Assembly (NCBI GenBank): GCA_934045905.1
Contig: OW203764.1
Location: 23,183,109-23,247,108 of the forward strand
Reading direction: 5' to 3'
Origin: Leuctra nigra
Lineage: Eukaryota; Arthropoda; Insecta; Plecoptera; Leuctridae
Length of the DNA: 64,000 bases
Part shown: in pieces, positions 1 through 10,488 of the stretch
Numbering within the stretch: position 1 is the first letter of the stretch
How the letters are laid out: each line of letters starts with the position of its first letter
Translations under genes and position numbers: made by a program
Notes under the pieces: model-generated
Database searches by the model: none
The model's input: the letters and a program-made list of their open reading frames with translations, nothing else
What the model was told of the DNA's origin: nothing

Positions 1-660
1 TAAACTCGTCTTCATTTATACAATTGATTGCATTATTTATATTTAAGTTCCTAAGATGGATGAATCGAATGTTCTCAAACTGAATTCCAACTACAAGTGG
101 ATTCTTGTGAATAAAATATAGATCTACACTCGAGTTAGCTGTATAAACTGAATAAAGTTTGTTATTTCGCGCTAGTTTTGTTTTTAATGAAGTGGATGAG
201 AGAAGAGAAGACTGGGCAGGGTGAAGTTGAGAAATCCCGCCACGCCAGCCGAAGGAACTGAGGTCGACTCAATTACGTGCCACGGTGGCTCAATTAGTCT
301 TGCTCAACCTTAAAGCTGAGATCTTGGAATTCGAACTTTAAGCTCGAGTTCTGTCATAGGTGGATTAAAATCCAATTAAGTAATAGGATATCGGCTACTC
401 GGATTGAGCAGCTGTGTTGATATGTATTGCACTTATCTAATGGGATGCGAATGTGGTGACATAGGAGCTACGCAAATAAGTCGAGTCCCTCGAGTGACTC
501 AGGGGAAGGGCACGCACGCTTCAGGGAATAATCTACATGAGTAGAGAGCTTTATAACGCCACTGAATGAATTAAATGCATTATTATGCAGTTCTGTGACG
601 CGATAACATTGCGATCCTGGCAAACATAATTTATATAGAGTATTTCTTATGCTTGCGCCA
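1..660. other. Non-coding stretch left of family A copy 1
   Basis: No convincing gene is visible. The only structured piece is a degenerate tRNA-like segment near 280-348, listed separately. Short reading frames here have no recognisable domain. Confidence 0.5.
280..348 (+). repeat. Degenerate tRNA-derived (SINE head-like) segment
   Basis: An A-box-like stretch (GGTGGCTCAATTAG) is followed about 35 bp later by a B-box-like stretch (GGAATTCGAACTT), and the segment ends in CTCGAG. Spacing and order fit a tRNA-derived SINE head. The T-arm stem is degraded, so this is not a functional tRNA. Recognition rests on pattern only. Confidence 0.3.
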
Positions 661-678
661 TCTAGGATTAAGTTACAT

Positions 679-1999
679 CTAGTGGAGCGGTCGCTCCATC
701 CAGCCAAGTCGTACCGTACACTCACACTCACTCAACATACCGTAAATGCCTAATAAACTGAGGAGCAGACCAACCACTTTTACTGTAAGCAACAACATGG
801 CATTTTCGGCCTACTGGATCATAAAATTGGAAAATCTCACAATGTTGTGAAATATCTTAATTTCGAGCTATGGCCCACCCCACTCCATATACTAAATTTG
901 GGAACAATAGGTTATGCCATTTGCGTGCTAGAGGGCCGTGAAAACAGTGAAATTACACCCCTTTTAAAACCTATCTGATGATGATATCAGGAAACACCGC
1001 TATCACCGCCACAGCCTAAACGGCTTAGCCGATCGATCTGAAATTTTTACCACATGTGCACTTTTGGCGTCTGAGGTGCCTTTTTATAAAACCATCCGGT
1101 AGTCGCCATTTTGAAACCGGAAGTGACGTCATATCTCGAAAACGGCTCAACCGATCGGAATGAAACTAGCGCCAAATGATTCAGACGGTCGTCTATATGG
1201 AATATCAATAGTTAAAGTAGAGATGTTATATTACCAAAACCGGAAATGACGTCATGAAAATGAAGAACTAGATTTTAATGACCTCTTACTACAATAACCA
1301 CATATTCAGAAGGCTTATAATGATACATAACATTTATAGAAATAAATTCTAGGTGGCAGTTATTTCAGTCGCCATTTTGAAAACCGGAAGTGATACCATA
1401 TCTCGAAAACGGCTGGACTGATTGGAACGAAGCTTTCACAATTCTTCATGGAATATCACTTTAAGCTTAGGTATATTGAGCACCAAACACAATTTTTCGT
1501 ATTAACCAATTCGGAAATGGCGTATTTTTTAAAAGTATTTAGTCATTGTTGCTCCGATGTGTGTTACAAGTTGTGTAAATAAACTAAAAAAATAAGTGAT
1601 ATCCCCATAAAAAACACTCTGTGTAAAAATACCAGCCAAGTCTCTTCAACTATAAAAAAAATAGAAGAAATCTAAAAATTCAGCACTGAAAAGTAGTGAT
1701 ATCAAAAAATGAGCCAAGTCAAAACTTAATTTTAAAAACCAAAATATACTTGGCGCATCGTGTATATAAATAGTATAGAAGCATATGCCAAAAATCAAAT
1801 GTACCTAAATATATATAATATACCTATAATGTCCTTAAAAACGATGCGCCAAGTATATTTTGGTTTTTAAAATTAAGTTTTGACTTGGCTCATTTTTTGA
1901 TATCACTACTTTTCAGTGCTGAATTTTTAGATTTCTTCTATTTTTTTATAGTTGAAGAGACTTGGCTGGTATTTTTACACGGAGTGTTTTTTTATGGGT
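679..1999 (-). mobile_element. Family A Helitron-like non-autonomous element, copy 1
   Basis: Reverse-orientation, shorter and older copy of the elements at 6691-9036 and 49473-51827. On the minus strand it starts with a 157-bp inverted-repeat pair (1842-1999 and 1603-1759, separated by about 80 bp). It continues through units ending in the TGACGTCACTTCCGG composite (here near 1119 intact, 1240 and 1384 altered). It ends in the hairpin GGAGCG-GT-CGCTCC followed by CTAG at 679-682. The motif CCAGCCAAGTC near the 5' end is inverted as GACTTGGCTGG near the 3' end. No transposase or helicase frame is present. Calling it Helitron-like/Helentron-type is inference from subterminal inverted repeats plus the 3' hairpin and CTAG. 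Confidence 0.7.
1603..1999. repeat. Long inverted-repeat arms of family A copy 1
   Basis: Arms 1603-1759 and 1842-1999 are near-perfect reverse complements around a spacer of about 80 bp. A transcript could form a long hairpin. The arms contain AGCCAAGTC and its variants several times. The matching arms in copies 2 and 3 are longer (about 226 bp) with a spacer of about 670 bp, so the spacer was lost or gained between copies. Confidence 0.85.
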
Positions 2000-3539
2000 T
2001 GTTAATACATGAAATTAATACATCACAAATAATTTTGAGTCTGTTGATATACAGGATGGAATATAATTAACTAATTGTTTTTATTATTGATGTTTTAATT
2101 CGGAATTAAAGAGGCTGTGCTATAAGCATAGATGGCATGGATGCCATTTTTGCATGGATGGCAAACATCCCATTTTACTTCTTTTTTTTAATTAAAAGGT
2201 ACATTATAATTAGGCAGTGTCTCTCTCTGGTAAAATTCCCAGTTTCCACAGAAGGTATTTTTTGTACCTGGAAAGCCACGAGATTCCCTATTATTCGTTT
2301 GCGCTCTGACTGATATTATCTACGGCCAAGCCAATAGCTAACAGCGAGACTTTGACTGGGACTTAGGACAAAATCTAGTTTAAAAGTTTGGGTGAAATCT
2401 AGCCTCAGTCTTCTGAGCCAGTAATAAAGTTGCAAAAGCCGACTCAACTTGCTCTAAACCCATATTTCATATCCTAAGCTGTCACTGTCAGGCTGCATTT
2501 AAGAAAATACAGTTTAGTCTCAGCTCTGTACCCGCTTGATTCTATGCGTAGAATATAACTCATAAAGTTCTGTCCCAGAGGTATTATGATTCTGTGCGTT
2601 TTACTCGTTTCATAGTTAAGTGTTCTGAGTAAATAATCACATATTAATGTGTTTTAAAGTGCACAGAGCGTGGTTCGGTCCCCGATCTTTGTAGCCATCA
2701 CTCTTTCCTGATTTACGTCCGCCGTACCCTCGACAATGTCCCAGCCTTCACCAGCTCTCTATAATTCATTTCGTCGAACTGATCTCGGATACGAAAAGGC
2801 TGCTGGCTGATTTCTTTCACTGATCTATTTTACTTCAATTATTATTTAATCCTATCAGATAACGATCCGGCGACGACAAGGAATAATCCCAACTGCTCAA
2901 ACATCTCGCAAAGCTCATTAAAAATATGGATTACTGAAGCTCTAAGTACAGTCTTGTATGCAAACGTTTTCATTATTATAGAATGAGTTTTAAAGAGTTT
3001 ACACTCAAATGTTGGTTGCGCTAGTTCAAGTCTTCCCTTCAATTCCAAAAGTTTATTTTAATTGGACTCAAAATACTTTCTGTTAAGAGAAAAGAAATTA
3101 AACAAAATGAAATTCGTTTATAATTGAACTGTGCAGGATCTTGTGAGTTGCAGGCAAATGTTATTCTGCTTGTAAAAACACTCTGAAAAGACAATGGGAT
3201 TCACTTTATCAATATAGGGATTCCGTTACATGAACTATAATCAGTTTTTTTCTTTGAATTCAAATCCCTTTGCCAAGTACGGAGCAACTTCAAAATATAT
3301 GTAAGCTTTCAATGATGTTAATTTACATCCCGATGGAATTTAACAATTAGTTAATTTGATCGTAGCTAAAAGCTGTCGTGTATTATATTGTTGTTAAGCA
3401 ATAGTGACAGCCACCTTCAGGGGATATGTAGAGTATTTTAACATAATTACATCCCTGCTGAAACCAGGAAAGTGGCAATTTCGATGTGAGTTCGGCAAGC
3501 ACAGAGCTGGAGGTAGGATCTTGAAGGAGTTGGTTTCCA
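2000..3539. other. Unique non-coding stretch
   Basis: AT-rich sequence between family A copy 1 and the 3540 MITE. I see no gene, RNA gene or repeat that I can name. Confidence 0.5.
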
Positions 3540-3675
3540 GGGGCTAGATTCACAAAAGGTATTATCTGCTAATACGTATTATCTTTTGATTTAATACCAA
3601 AAACACCATGTTAAATGAAAGATAATACGAAAGATAGTACGTAGTAGGAGATAATACTTTTTGTGAATCTGGCCC
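3540..3675. mobile_element. Small TIR element (MITE), copy 1 of a two-copy family
   Basis: The left end GGGGCTAGATTCACAAAA and the right end are inverted repeats extending about 55 bp, including TATTATCT and the TACGTA core. A second, more diverged copy lies at 23251-23394 with the same GATTCAC termini. The element is 136 bp with no coding capacity. A target duplication is not clear, so the superfamily is unassigned. Confidence 0.65.
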
Positions 3676-3760
3676 AAGGACGTCGCATTTCCAACGAGTC
3701 TGAAATACTCTTGAGAATATTCTCATGAATCAAAGATGGGTGAATATTTACTTCAGTGAT

Positions 3761-4654
3761 TGAGCGAGCGAAGCGAGCGTCTCCTTTTGGCTCTTTTGGC
3801 ACGGACCTCTGTTTTTTTTTTTTTTTTTTTTTTTTTGTTTTTGTTTTTGGCTGCTAATAGCCGATACACAGGTCGCACCGTTTCACCGATCGATCTGAAA
3901 TTTTGCACACATGTAAAACCAACCTTCTCTGTTTGCAGACCCTAATTTTTTTGAAATCCATTCATTGGTTGAAATTTAAATAAACATCTCCTGATAGGCT
4001 GAAAAATGAAAATGGACTTCGACAAATGTGATCGACCTTATATTTTGCATGGTCATTAGAACCAACATTGTCTCTTATTTTACAAATTTTCAGCCAAATC
4101 CTCCCATTGGTTAAAATTTAAAAAAATATTTCATGTGCTTTTTGAAATTTAATCCAGAACCGTTTGACCGATCAACTTAAAATTTTGTATGGTCATCGGG
4201 TCCAACATTATCTGTATTTTTGACAATTTTCAGACTAAACTGTGTTTACATTCAAAAGTTATCGACAGTTTACGGATATTTTGCGTGTTGGCTATCATAT
4301 TTCTCGAATTTCATATTTCACGGAATCTTCGAATCTTCACTTCAAGAGAGCAGAAACTTTCAAACGTATTATGAAACTGATACGACCGTTTAACATTTTT
4401 TTGAACGATATCCTGTGATTTTTGGAAATTAACAAGGAATCGTTCAATCGTAAAGGTTCAATCGATCAACTTAAAACTTTGCGTGGTTATTGGGACCAAT
4501 ATTTTAGGAATCGTTGGAGATTTTCATACAAGTCTGTGACGAAATTCTAGAATTATTGGCTTTTAAGGACATTTTCGATAAACATAATTTCGGTTCGAGG
4601 TGTTGCGCGTATCCGTGCTCGCTCATCAACGCGTTACTCAGAGCGTTTTCCTAG
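3761..4654 (+). mobile_element. Family B Helitron-like non-autonomous element, copy 1
   Basis: Starts at TGAGCGAGCGAAGCGAGCG and ends with the 3' signature CTCGCTCATCAACGCG...GAGCGTTTTCCTAG, followed by T. The 5' TGAGCGAGC is inverted as GCTCGCTCA near the 3' end (9-bp subterminal inverted repeat). CGCTC and GAGCG can pair as a 3' hairpin a few bases before CTAG. A poly-T tract of about 25 lies near the 5' end. The body holds degenerate units of about 140 bp, each with a GATCAACTTAAAATTTTG-like segment, GGTCATTGGGACCAAC and CCCATTGGTT. No coding capacity. Six full copies occur in the window. Confidence 0.7.
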
Positions 4655-6690
4655 TTTATTTCTATGGAGGATACTTTAAAATATAATACAAATATATTGA
4701 ATGGTGGAATTTAATTAAATAAACAATGTTACTACCTATATGTCTACTCGAGTTATTGTGTATTGTACAATTACGACTAGAATGAAAAGAAACGAGACTT
4801 GGAAGTTGAGCTCATGTTTCGGAAAAGTATTTCTTGGAATAACCTTCCTTGAAGTTTCTGCGGAAGGCGGAAATATATTTGCTTTCTAAGCTGACAGGGC
4901 CATATACCCGCCAGCAAATTCAATTTTCTGATTGTATGGAATCAGATATCAGTTATCCTATTTCACTATTGCCCAGAAATGATGGTGACACAGAACATAA
5001 ACAAACTCCGATACACAATGATATTGTCGTCTTTGATTATACTTACTCAACAAGGACGAAGAGAAATAAATATATTAATAGCAATAGTATCTGATTGAAT
5101 GTTAAGTGGTATTCAAGAGCTAAAAATAGTATTGAGAGAAGAAATGTCAATAAAATAATTCGCTTTTTAAAATAGAAACAGGTTCTTCACGATTCAGATA
5201 TACCCCCTAATCTAAAACAGAACATCGGCATTATCATTGATCTCTACCTCTATAAATAGAGCTCAAATGTTTTCCATGCTAACTTCCGATCAGGTTCAAA
5301 ATAGAAGTTCAAATCTGACCTAACAATGCGTATTATGTTAGAATTTTATAACTGTTGCCACTTGGGGCTTTCACGAACTTATTTGGTATATTCGACACTA
5401 AATACAAGAACGCGATAGTAAGAAACAATATGGACGGAGGTTTGATACCAAAATCCAAACCAAGTGCTGACAGTGCTCTGAGTGAAGAAGGTTCTAGTTT
5501 TCTCAAAATAAGTAATTGATGTGTTGATAAATATTTATTTGCTGTTTTGAGTTGACAGGCCCATGGCCCACGAATCTGTCGTCAAACAGTGTGTTTGAAT
5601 TTTCGCCACTTGGCGGCGTGACTGCTACTCGACTCTATTATTATTACTCTCATCCCTACCTGACATAATGGAGGCTTTCCTGATGACAGCGCTGCATGAA
5701 TGATGCTGATGGAGAGGGCGTAGCATTAATTTAATTAGTTTGCTTCGTTAACGGGGATCGATGATTTCTCGCACTTGTCTAAAAAGTTTTGAAACTTTCA
5801 ACATTTACACGTTATTATATCACCTTCAATAATATCGAATCTACCTGAACTAAATTCTGTGATATTCACAGTTGAAGTTCAACCATTTCCCTATGCTTTA
5901 ACATTGGAAGTGCTAAGAAAAGGGGCACTTCATTTGTTTCCCCATAATTTAAAATATGTTCCCACTTTGCGACTTTTTCCAAAAACAATGACGAGGTAGA
6001 ATATATCTTAAGAAACACAATTTAGTCAAGAAAAAGTAAGCAAGCTGAACTAACTAAAAAGATATGGATCAGATTTCGTTACTACATTTCTGATATTCCC
6101 AAGAGCAATACAAATAATATTGTTCAAAGATAAAACATTGACTGCCAAAACTTATTTTATTTTCATAACAAACAACACTAATATTATTTCAACATTAATT
6201 ATATCTACAAAACTTTGTAAATTAAAAAATTTGAACTAATCACTTCACATATTTTAATTTTGACTCGTATTGAGGTCAATGTTTTCATCGAAATCAGCGA
6301 GTCCCTTTAAGTAGCTTTTAGTCAAGGGTTCTGCTGTTTATCTGTTACAAGGTTCAATGTCAAAACTTTCATGCTGCTTTTGCATGCTAGCGCCTGTATA
6401 AACAAATATTATCTTATCTGTAAATACACATTACCATTGTCATTGGTCTTTTATACCACATTAGTTACACACGCCCTAGGCCACATATGTTTCTGAATAG
6501 GGAGAAAATGTTTTGTTTACGTTCGCATGTTTGTGTTTTGAACTTTTTAACAGGTTTTCTGATAATTAGATATGTGTTACCTGCAGATTAAGCAGGTCAC
6601 TGGATAGAGTCACGTGGGAGACGCAAAGAGATATTTATGTGCTCTTGCTCGTTACAGACTTAATTACGAATGACACTTCAGTTAATTATA
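4655..6690. other. Unique non-coding stretch
   Basis: AT-rich DNA with no supported gene. The reading frame at 4849-5094 (81 residues) has no recognisable motif and no codon or splice support. Nothing else could be identified. Confidence 0.5.
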
Positions 6691-7812
6691 TCCCAGAAAA
6701 AACACTCCGTGTAAAAATACCAGCCAAGTCTCTTTAACTATAAAAAAAATAGAAGAAATCTAAAAATTCAGCACTGAAAAGGAGTGATATCAAAAAAGGA
6801 GCCAAGTCAACGAATTTTCCAAATTTTAATCGTACCATTGAAATAAAAATATCAACCCCCGAGAAATACTTAAAAAAAGGACTTGGCGCATCGTTTTTTT
6901 AAAGACACTTTTCTATCCTAAAAGTATAGGAAGAACTCTACAAGTATATTTTCCTGAGTATATCACATTCATTATCGACGAATCATACTACGTTTTAATA
7001 TAACTAGTACTCTTACCTACTGGCAGTTTTGGTATTTTGTCAATATTCAGAGGAAATAAACGGATAAACGAATAACGAATAAACGGAAGCGGCCTAGTCT
7101 ATTCGTTATTGCCACTATTTCTAGGGTCATATTAATAGAAGACTTCTCAATATCGTGACTGAGGGAAATAGCGAAAGCGCTCATTACAAGAAGGCCATCA
7201 ATGAGATTTGTATAAGTGACTAGTGCACTGAGCCATGCTGCTCAAATAATTACTGACTAGATTTTTATCTAAAGTAATACGTTATGTAATTTATGAATTT
7301 TTTTGGTATAAAATGTTAATTAATAGCAATTAATTACACGGCGAGAAGGTTCAAAGTATAATGCTGTAGTAGGTATGTTGATGTACCCACAAAACTATAG
7401 GTACCTACCAATCACAAACACAACTGTTCTGTATTTATTGCTTGTAAGACAATGCTATGTTTCTTTGCGTACTTATATTTAAATTTAAAATATTTTACAG
7501 AATGTTCAATATTTAATTTGAAATTTTTTCCCAATTTTTCTAGGCATTTCTGAACTACAAAGTATGTGAGTGGCATAAGCTTAAGAATAGAAAAATGTCT
7601 TTAAAAAAACGATGCGCCAAGTCCTTTTTTTAAGTATTTCTCGGGGGTTGATATTTTTATTTCAATGGTACGATTAAAATTTGGAAAATTCGTTGACTTG
7701 GCTCCTTTTTTGATATCACTCCTTTTCAGTGCTGAATTTTTAGATTTCTTCTATTTTTTTTATAGTTAAAGAGACTTGGCTGGTATTTTTACACGGAGTG
7801 TTTTTTCTGGGA
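6691..7812. repeat. Long inverted-repeat arms of family A copy 2
   Basis: Arms 6691-6916 and 7587-7812 are reverse complements of about 226 bp, with TCCCAG at one outer edge and CTGGGA at the other. They enclose a spacer of about 670 bp with no gene. The fold-back could be an independent nested element or an integral 5' part of family A. Presence in all three copies at the same place favours the latter. Confidence 0.9.
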
Positions 7813-8001
7813 TATCACTTCTTTTGTTAGTTTATTCATACAGCTTGTAGCACATGTCCGAGCAGGGACTAATTTCTTTAAAAAAATACGCCTCAACCGA
7901 TTTGGTTACTATGAAAAGTTGCGTTTGGTATAAGATGAAAATGATTATCCAAGAAGAATAGCTTTAGTTTCGTTATAATCGATCCAGCCGTTTTCGATAC
8001 A

Positions 8002-8591
8002 TGACGTCACTTCCGGTTTTGAAATAGCGGCCGAATTCCGGTATAGGTAATAAGAAAACAATCTAGTTTTATCTAGTTGATACCTTCATGAACGACCATC
8101 TGAATTCCTAATCCCTATATTTCCGTAAAATCGGTCATGCCGTTTGTAATATATGACGTCACTTCCGGTTTCATTTAGTGGTTCCTGCCGCCATTTCCGG
8201 TACCATTAATTTATTTATTCATTTTTCACAATTGATTTTTCAAATAAATAGCAGAATGAATACGCAGGAGCTAGTTCAGTTGCAATCGGTACAGGCGTTT
8301 TAGATATATGACGTCACTTCCGGTTTCAGGAATGGCGGCCGAGAACACTGCTACCTTGAATATATAAATTGTATTGTCTATGTTACAATGTAAGTTAATT
8401 ATGTATGTATTTTAAGTATAATTTGTTGAAATAAGTTAAATATTGCGTATTTATGACGTCACTTCCGGTTTAGAAAATAAGAAAATAATATTTTTTTTAT
8501 TGATACTTCCTATAGATGACTATCTAAATCGAATGGCGCTAATTTCGTTCTAATCGGTCCAGACGTTTTTAAGTTATGACGTCACTTCCGG
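8002..8591 (+). promoter_or_regulatory. Five-fold array of CRE-ETS composite motifs (family A copy 2)
   Basis: TGACGTCACTTCCGGTTT begins at 8002, 8154, 8309, 8454 and 8577, each preceded by an AATCGGTCCAG-CGTTTT-like segment. TGACGTCA is the palindromic CREB/ATF site and CTTCCGG an ETS/GABP core. Units at 8309 and 8577 are followed by ATGGCGGC, resembling a YY1 site. Motif assignment is established knowledge; activity in this genome is inference. Confidence 0.6.
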
Positions 8592-9252
8592 TTTAAAAAT
8601 GGCGGCACAAAAAATCACAAGAGGCAAGGTATCATCAGACGCCAAAAGTGCATATGTGGTAAAAGTTTCAGGTCGATCGGTTCAGCCGTTTAGGCTGTGG
8701 CCCTGTCAACAATGTTTCCTGATATCTGAATCATCATCAGATAGCTTTAAGAAGGGGTATAATTTCACTGTTTTCATGGCCCTCTAGCTCGCAAATGGCA
8801 AAACCTGTTGTTCCCAAATTTGGTATATGGGGTGGGGTGGGCCATAGCTCGAAATTAAGACATTTCACAACAATGTGAGATTTTCCAATTTTAAGATCCA
8901 GTAGGCCGAAAATGCCATGTTGTTGCTTACAGTAAAAGTGTTTGGTCTGCTCCTCAGTTTATTAGGCATTTACGGTATGTTGAGTGACTGTGAGTGTATA
9001 GTACGACTTGGCTGGGTGGAGCGACCGCTCCACTAGATTATGGATTTCTTGTTCGTTTGCAGTGACATACAACTTCGAGCAATATATTTTTTTGGTAATA
9101 AAATAGAAATGTTTTAATGAACACACTGAACAGGGGTAACACAAATGGATCTTGCAAGGTCAAAAACACGAATATATCGAATAATTTAACAGTAATTTAT
9201 GAACTGATTTATTCTTATAAATTCTTCTCAATTTGTTAGTTTTGATATTAAT

Positions 9253-9414
9253 TCAGTAATATTTATTGATAGACTTTCAAAAACTAGTTATTTATACATA
9301 CAATGCAATATTTCGCTCAAAATTCTCCGAGCTTCTTCAGGCATTTATAAAAACAACAACAGATAAAACATTACACAAACTTGACTATTCCACATATCAA
9401 GAAAACCAAGGAAC
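9253..9414 (-). repeat. Penelope-like terminal arm (left, 3' of the ORF)
   Basis: This 162-bp arm is the reverse complement of 11485-11646 with only a few mismatches. Its position just beyond the stop of the endonuclease domain matches the terminal repeats (pLTRs) of Penelope-like elements. The inverted instead of direct arrangement is a known outcome of their integration. It contains the hammerhead-like motif listed separately. Confidence 0.85.
9300..9352 (-). ncRNA. Hammerhead-ribozyme-like motif in Penelope arm (left)
   Basis: On the minus strand: AATGC, then CTGAAGA, stem GCTC/GAGC around a loop of about 10 nt, GAAA, a short TATT, then GCATT. AATGC/GCATT would form helix I, GCTC/GAGC helix II, and helix III would be minimal. 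Hammerhead motifs with a tiny helix III are established in Penelope-like terminal repeats. One extra A lies between CTGAAGA and helix II, so self-cleavage is uncertain. Confidence 0.45.
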
Positions 9415-9488
9415 TTAAAAATACAAAAGATATTCAACTTTAAAAAATTATAAAAATTGGCAAAGTAGTATTTAAATGTTCCGAAATC

Positions 9489-10237
9489 CTAATTTAACTG
9501 ATTCCATCTTCTCTTTACTTCTTCCCTCACTGTCTTGATCCATATCTCATCAAACTCGTGGCTCGGTTGACTGATGATTTCTATCCCTTCTCTGCTCAAG
9601 CACGCCATAGTCGCAGCTTCTTTAAATTTTCTTTTCGACCAGTTATCTTCTTTCCATATCTTCTTTACTTCCTCCCAGTTGATTGAATGAACATTTTTAA
9701 ATGCATGATCAGCTAGTAAAGATGATTGATTAGTTTCATTAGGGTTCTTCCATTGTTTATTAAGGTTTCTGTTATGTTCTTTGCATCTCACTGATACTGT
9801 TCTCATTGTTTCTCCTATGTACAAATCTTGACAAGAACATTGAATACCGTACACCCATCCTTTATCGTTTTGAATGTCATTGTTAGGTTTTGAGACTGAT
9901 AATATATTTTTGAAGGTTGATCCAGATTTAAAAGTTTTGTTCTAATATTAAAAGTTCGTAGAATTCTCCTTATGGCATCTGACTTATTTGGAATATATTC
10001 TAAGGAAACTGTGTTAATCATCTTTTCTTCATCCTTTTGCAAATTTTGACAATTATTGAAAATACCATTAATCCATTTCATCGTATACCCATTAAGTAAA
10101 AATGCTTCCTTTAAATTTGACAATTCGGTTTCTAGAGATTCCTTTGTTGAACAATGGGTATGTGCTCTGTTGACTAAACACTTCAACGTTCCTTCCTTGA
10201 TGATTGGATGATGATTCGACGACCTATTGATGTACTG
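9489..10237 (-). pseudogene. Penelope-like polyprotein C-terminal part: linker and GIY-YIG endonuclease, frameshifted
   Basis: Continues the RT frame after the inserted element: from 10237 the frame reads on through a segment with HHP, a typical post-RT region (LVNRAHTHC), a linker and NIRTKLLNL. It switches frame near 9855-9860. The second frame (9854-9489) holds the GIY-YIG domain: YGI and YIG (residues 2-4 and 12-14), an R-rich turn, CKEH (24-27), LADHAF (47-52) and the downstream KEA with the probable catalytic glutamate (79). Cysteines before YIG match the Cys pair seen in this endonuclease class. The GIY-YIG domain nicks target DNA for priming in Penelope-like elements. A one-base indel splits it from the linker, so it is not expressed as one protein. 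Confidence 0.85.
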
Positions 10238-10488
10238 CAGTGCGATTGTATAACTTCTTAGCCGAGATAATGGATCGTTATCGATACCAATTGATGTAAG
10301 TAATTGAGCCTATCAGAAGGTAAAGCAATTCAAAGTGAGTAAAGTCGACTTCCTGAGATAAATAATGTAATTATATTTCATATCCTCGTAGCTTTTGCCC
10401 AATTCAAATGAATTAATAGTTTACTTTCATCAATTGGTATAGATAACGATACCATTATCTCGGCTTAGAAAGTTATACAATCGCCCTG
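10238..10488. mobile_element. 251-bp TIR MITE inserted in the Penelope-like ORF
   Basis: The ends form about 55-bp inverted repeats: CAG(T/G)GCGATTGTATAACTT, then CTAAGCCGAGATAATGG and a CAATTGGTATAGATAACG-type inner part. The flanks CTG at 10235-10237 and 10489-10491 could be a 3-bp target duplication. Removing the element and one CTG joins the conserved RT HTNQ segment to the following YI-N-R-S-S segment in frame, which fixes the insertion point. No coding capacity. The superfamily is not decided; a 3-bp duplication occurs in several DNA transposon groups. Confidence 0.85.

Larger units (their letters stand above)
6691..9036 (+). mobile_element. Family A Helitron-like non-autonomous element, copy 2
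   Basis: 2346 bp, beginning TCCCAGAAAAAACACTCCG and ending in the hairpin GGAGCG-AC-CGCTCC plus CTAG (9033-9036). By eye nearly identical to copy 3 (49473-51827) from the start to about 8600. The flanks differ completely, so the pair arose by transposition rather than segmental duplication. Layout: inverted arms 6691-6916 and 7587-7812, then five units of about 120-155 bp carrying TGACGTCACTTCCGG, then a 3' domain of about 430 bp. CCAGCCAAGTC near the 5' end is inverted as GACTTGGCTGG before the terminal hairpin. The 3' domain differs from copies 1 and 3 at about 8605-8640 and 8700-8760. No coding frame is credible. Confidence 0.75.

Noticed and set aside
8599..8787. Small gene beginning at ATGGCGGC in family A copy 2
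   Set aside because: The ATG is part of the repeated composite motif, the frame is not kept in copy 3, and no domain is visible.
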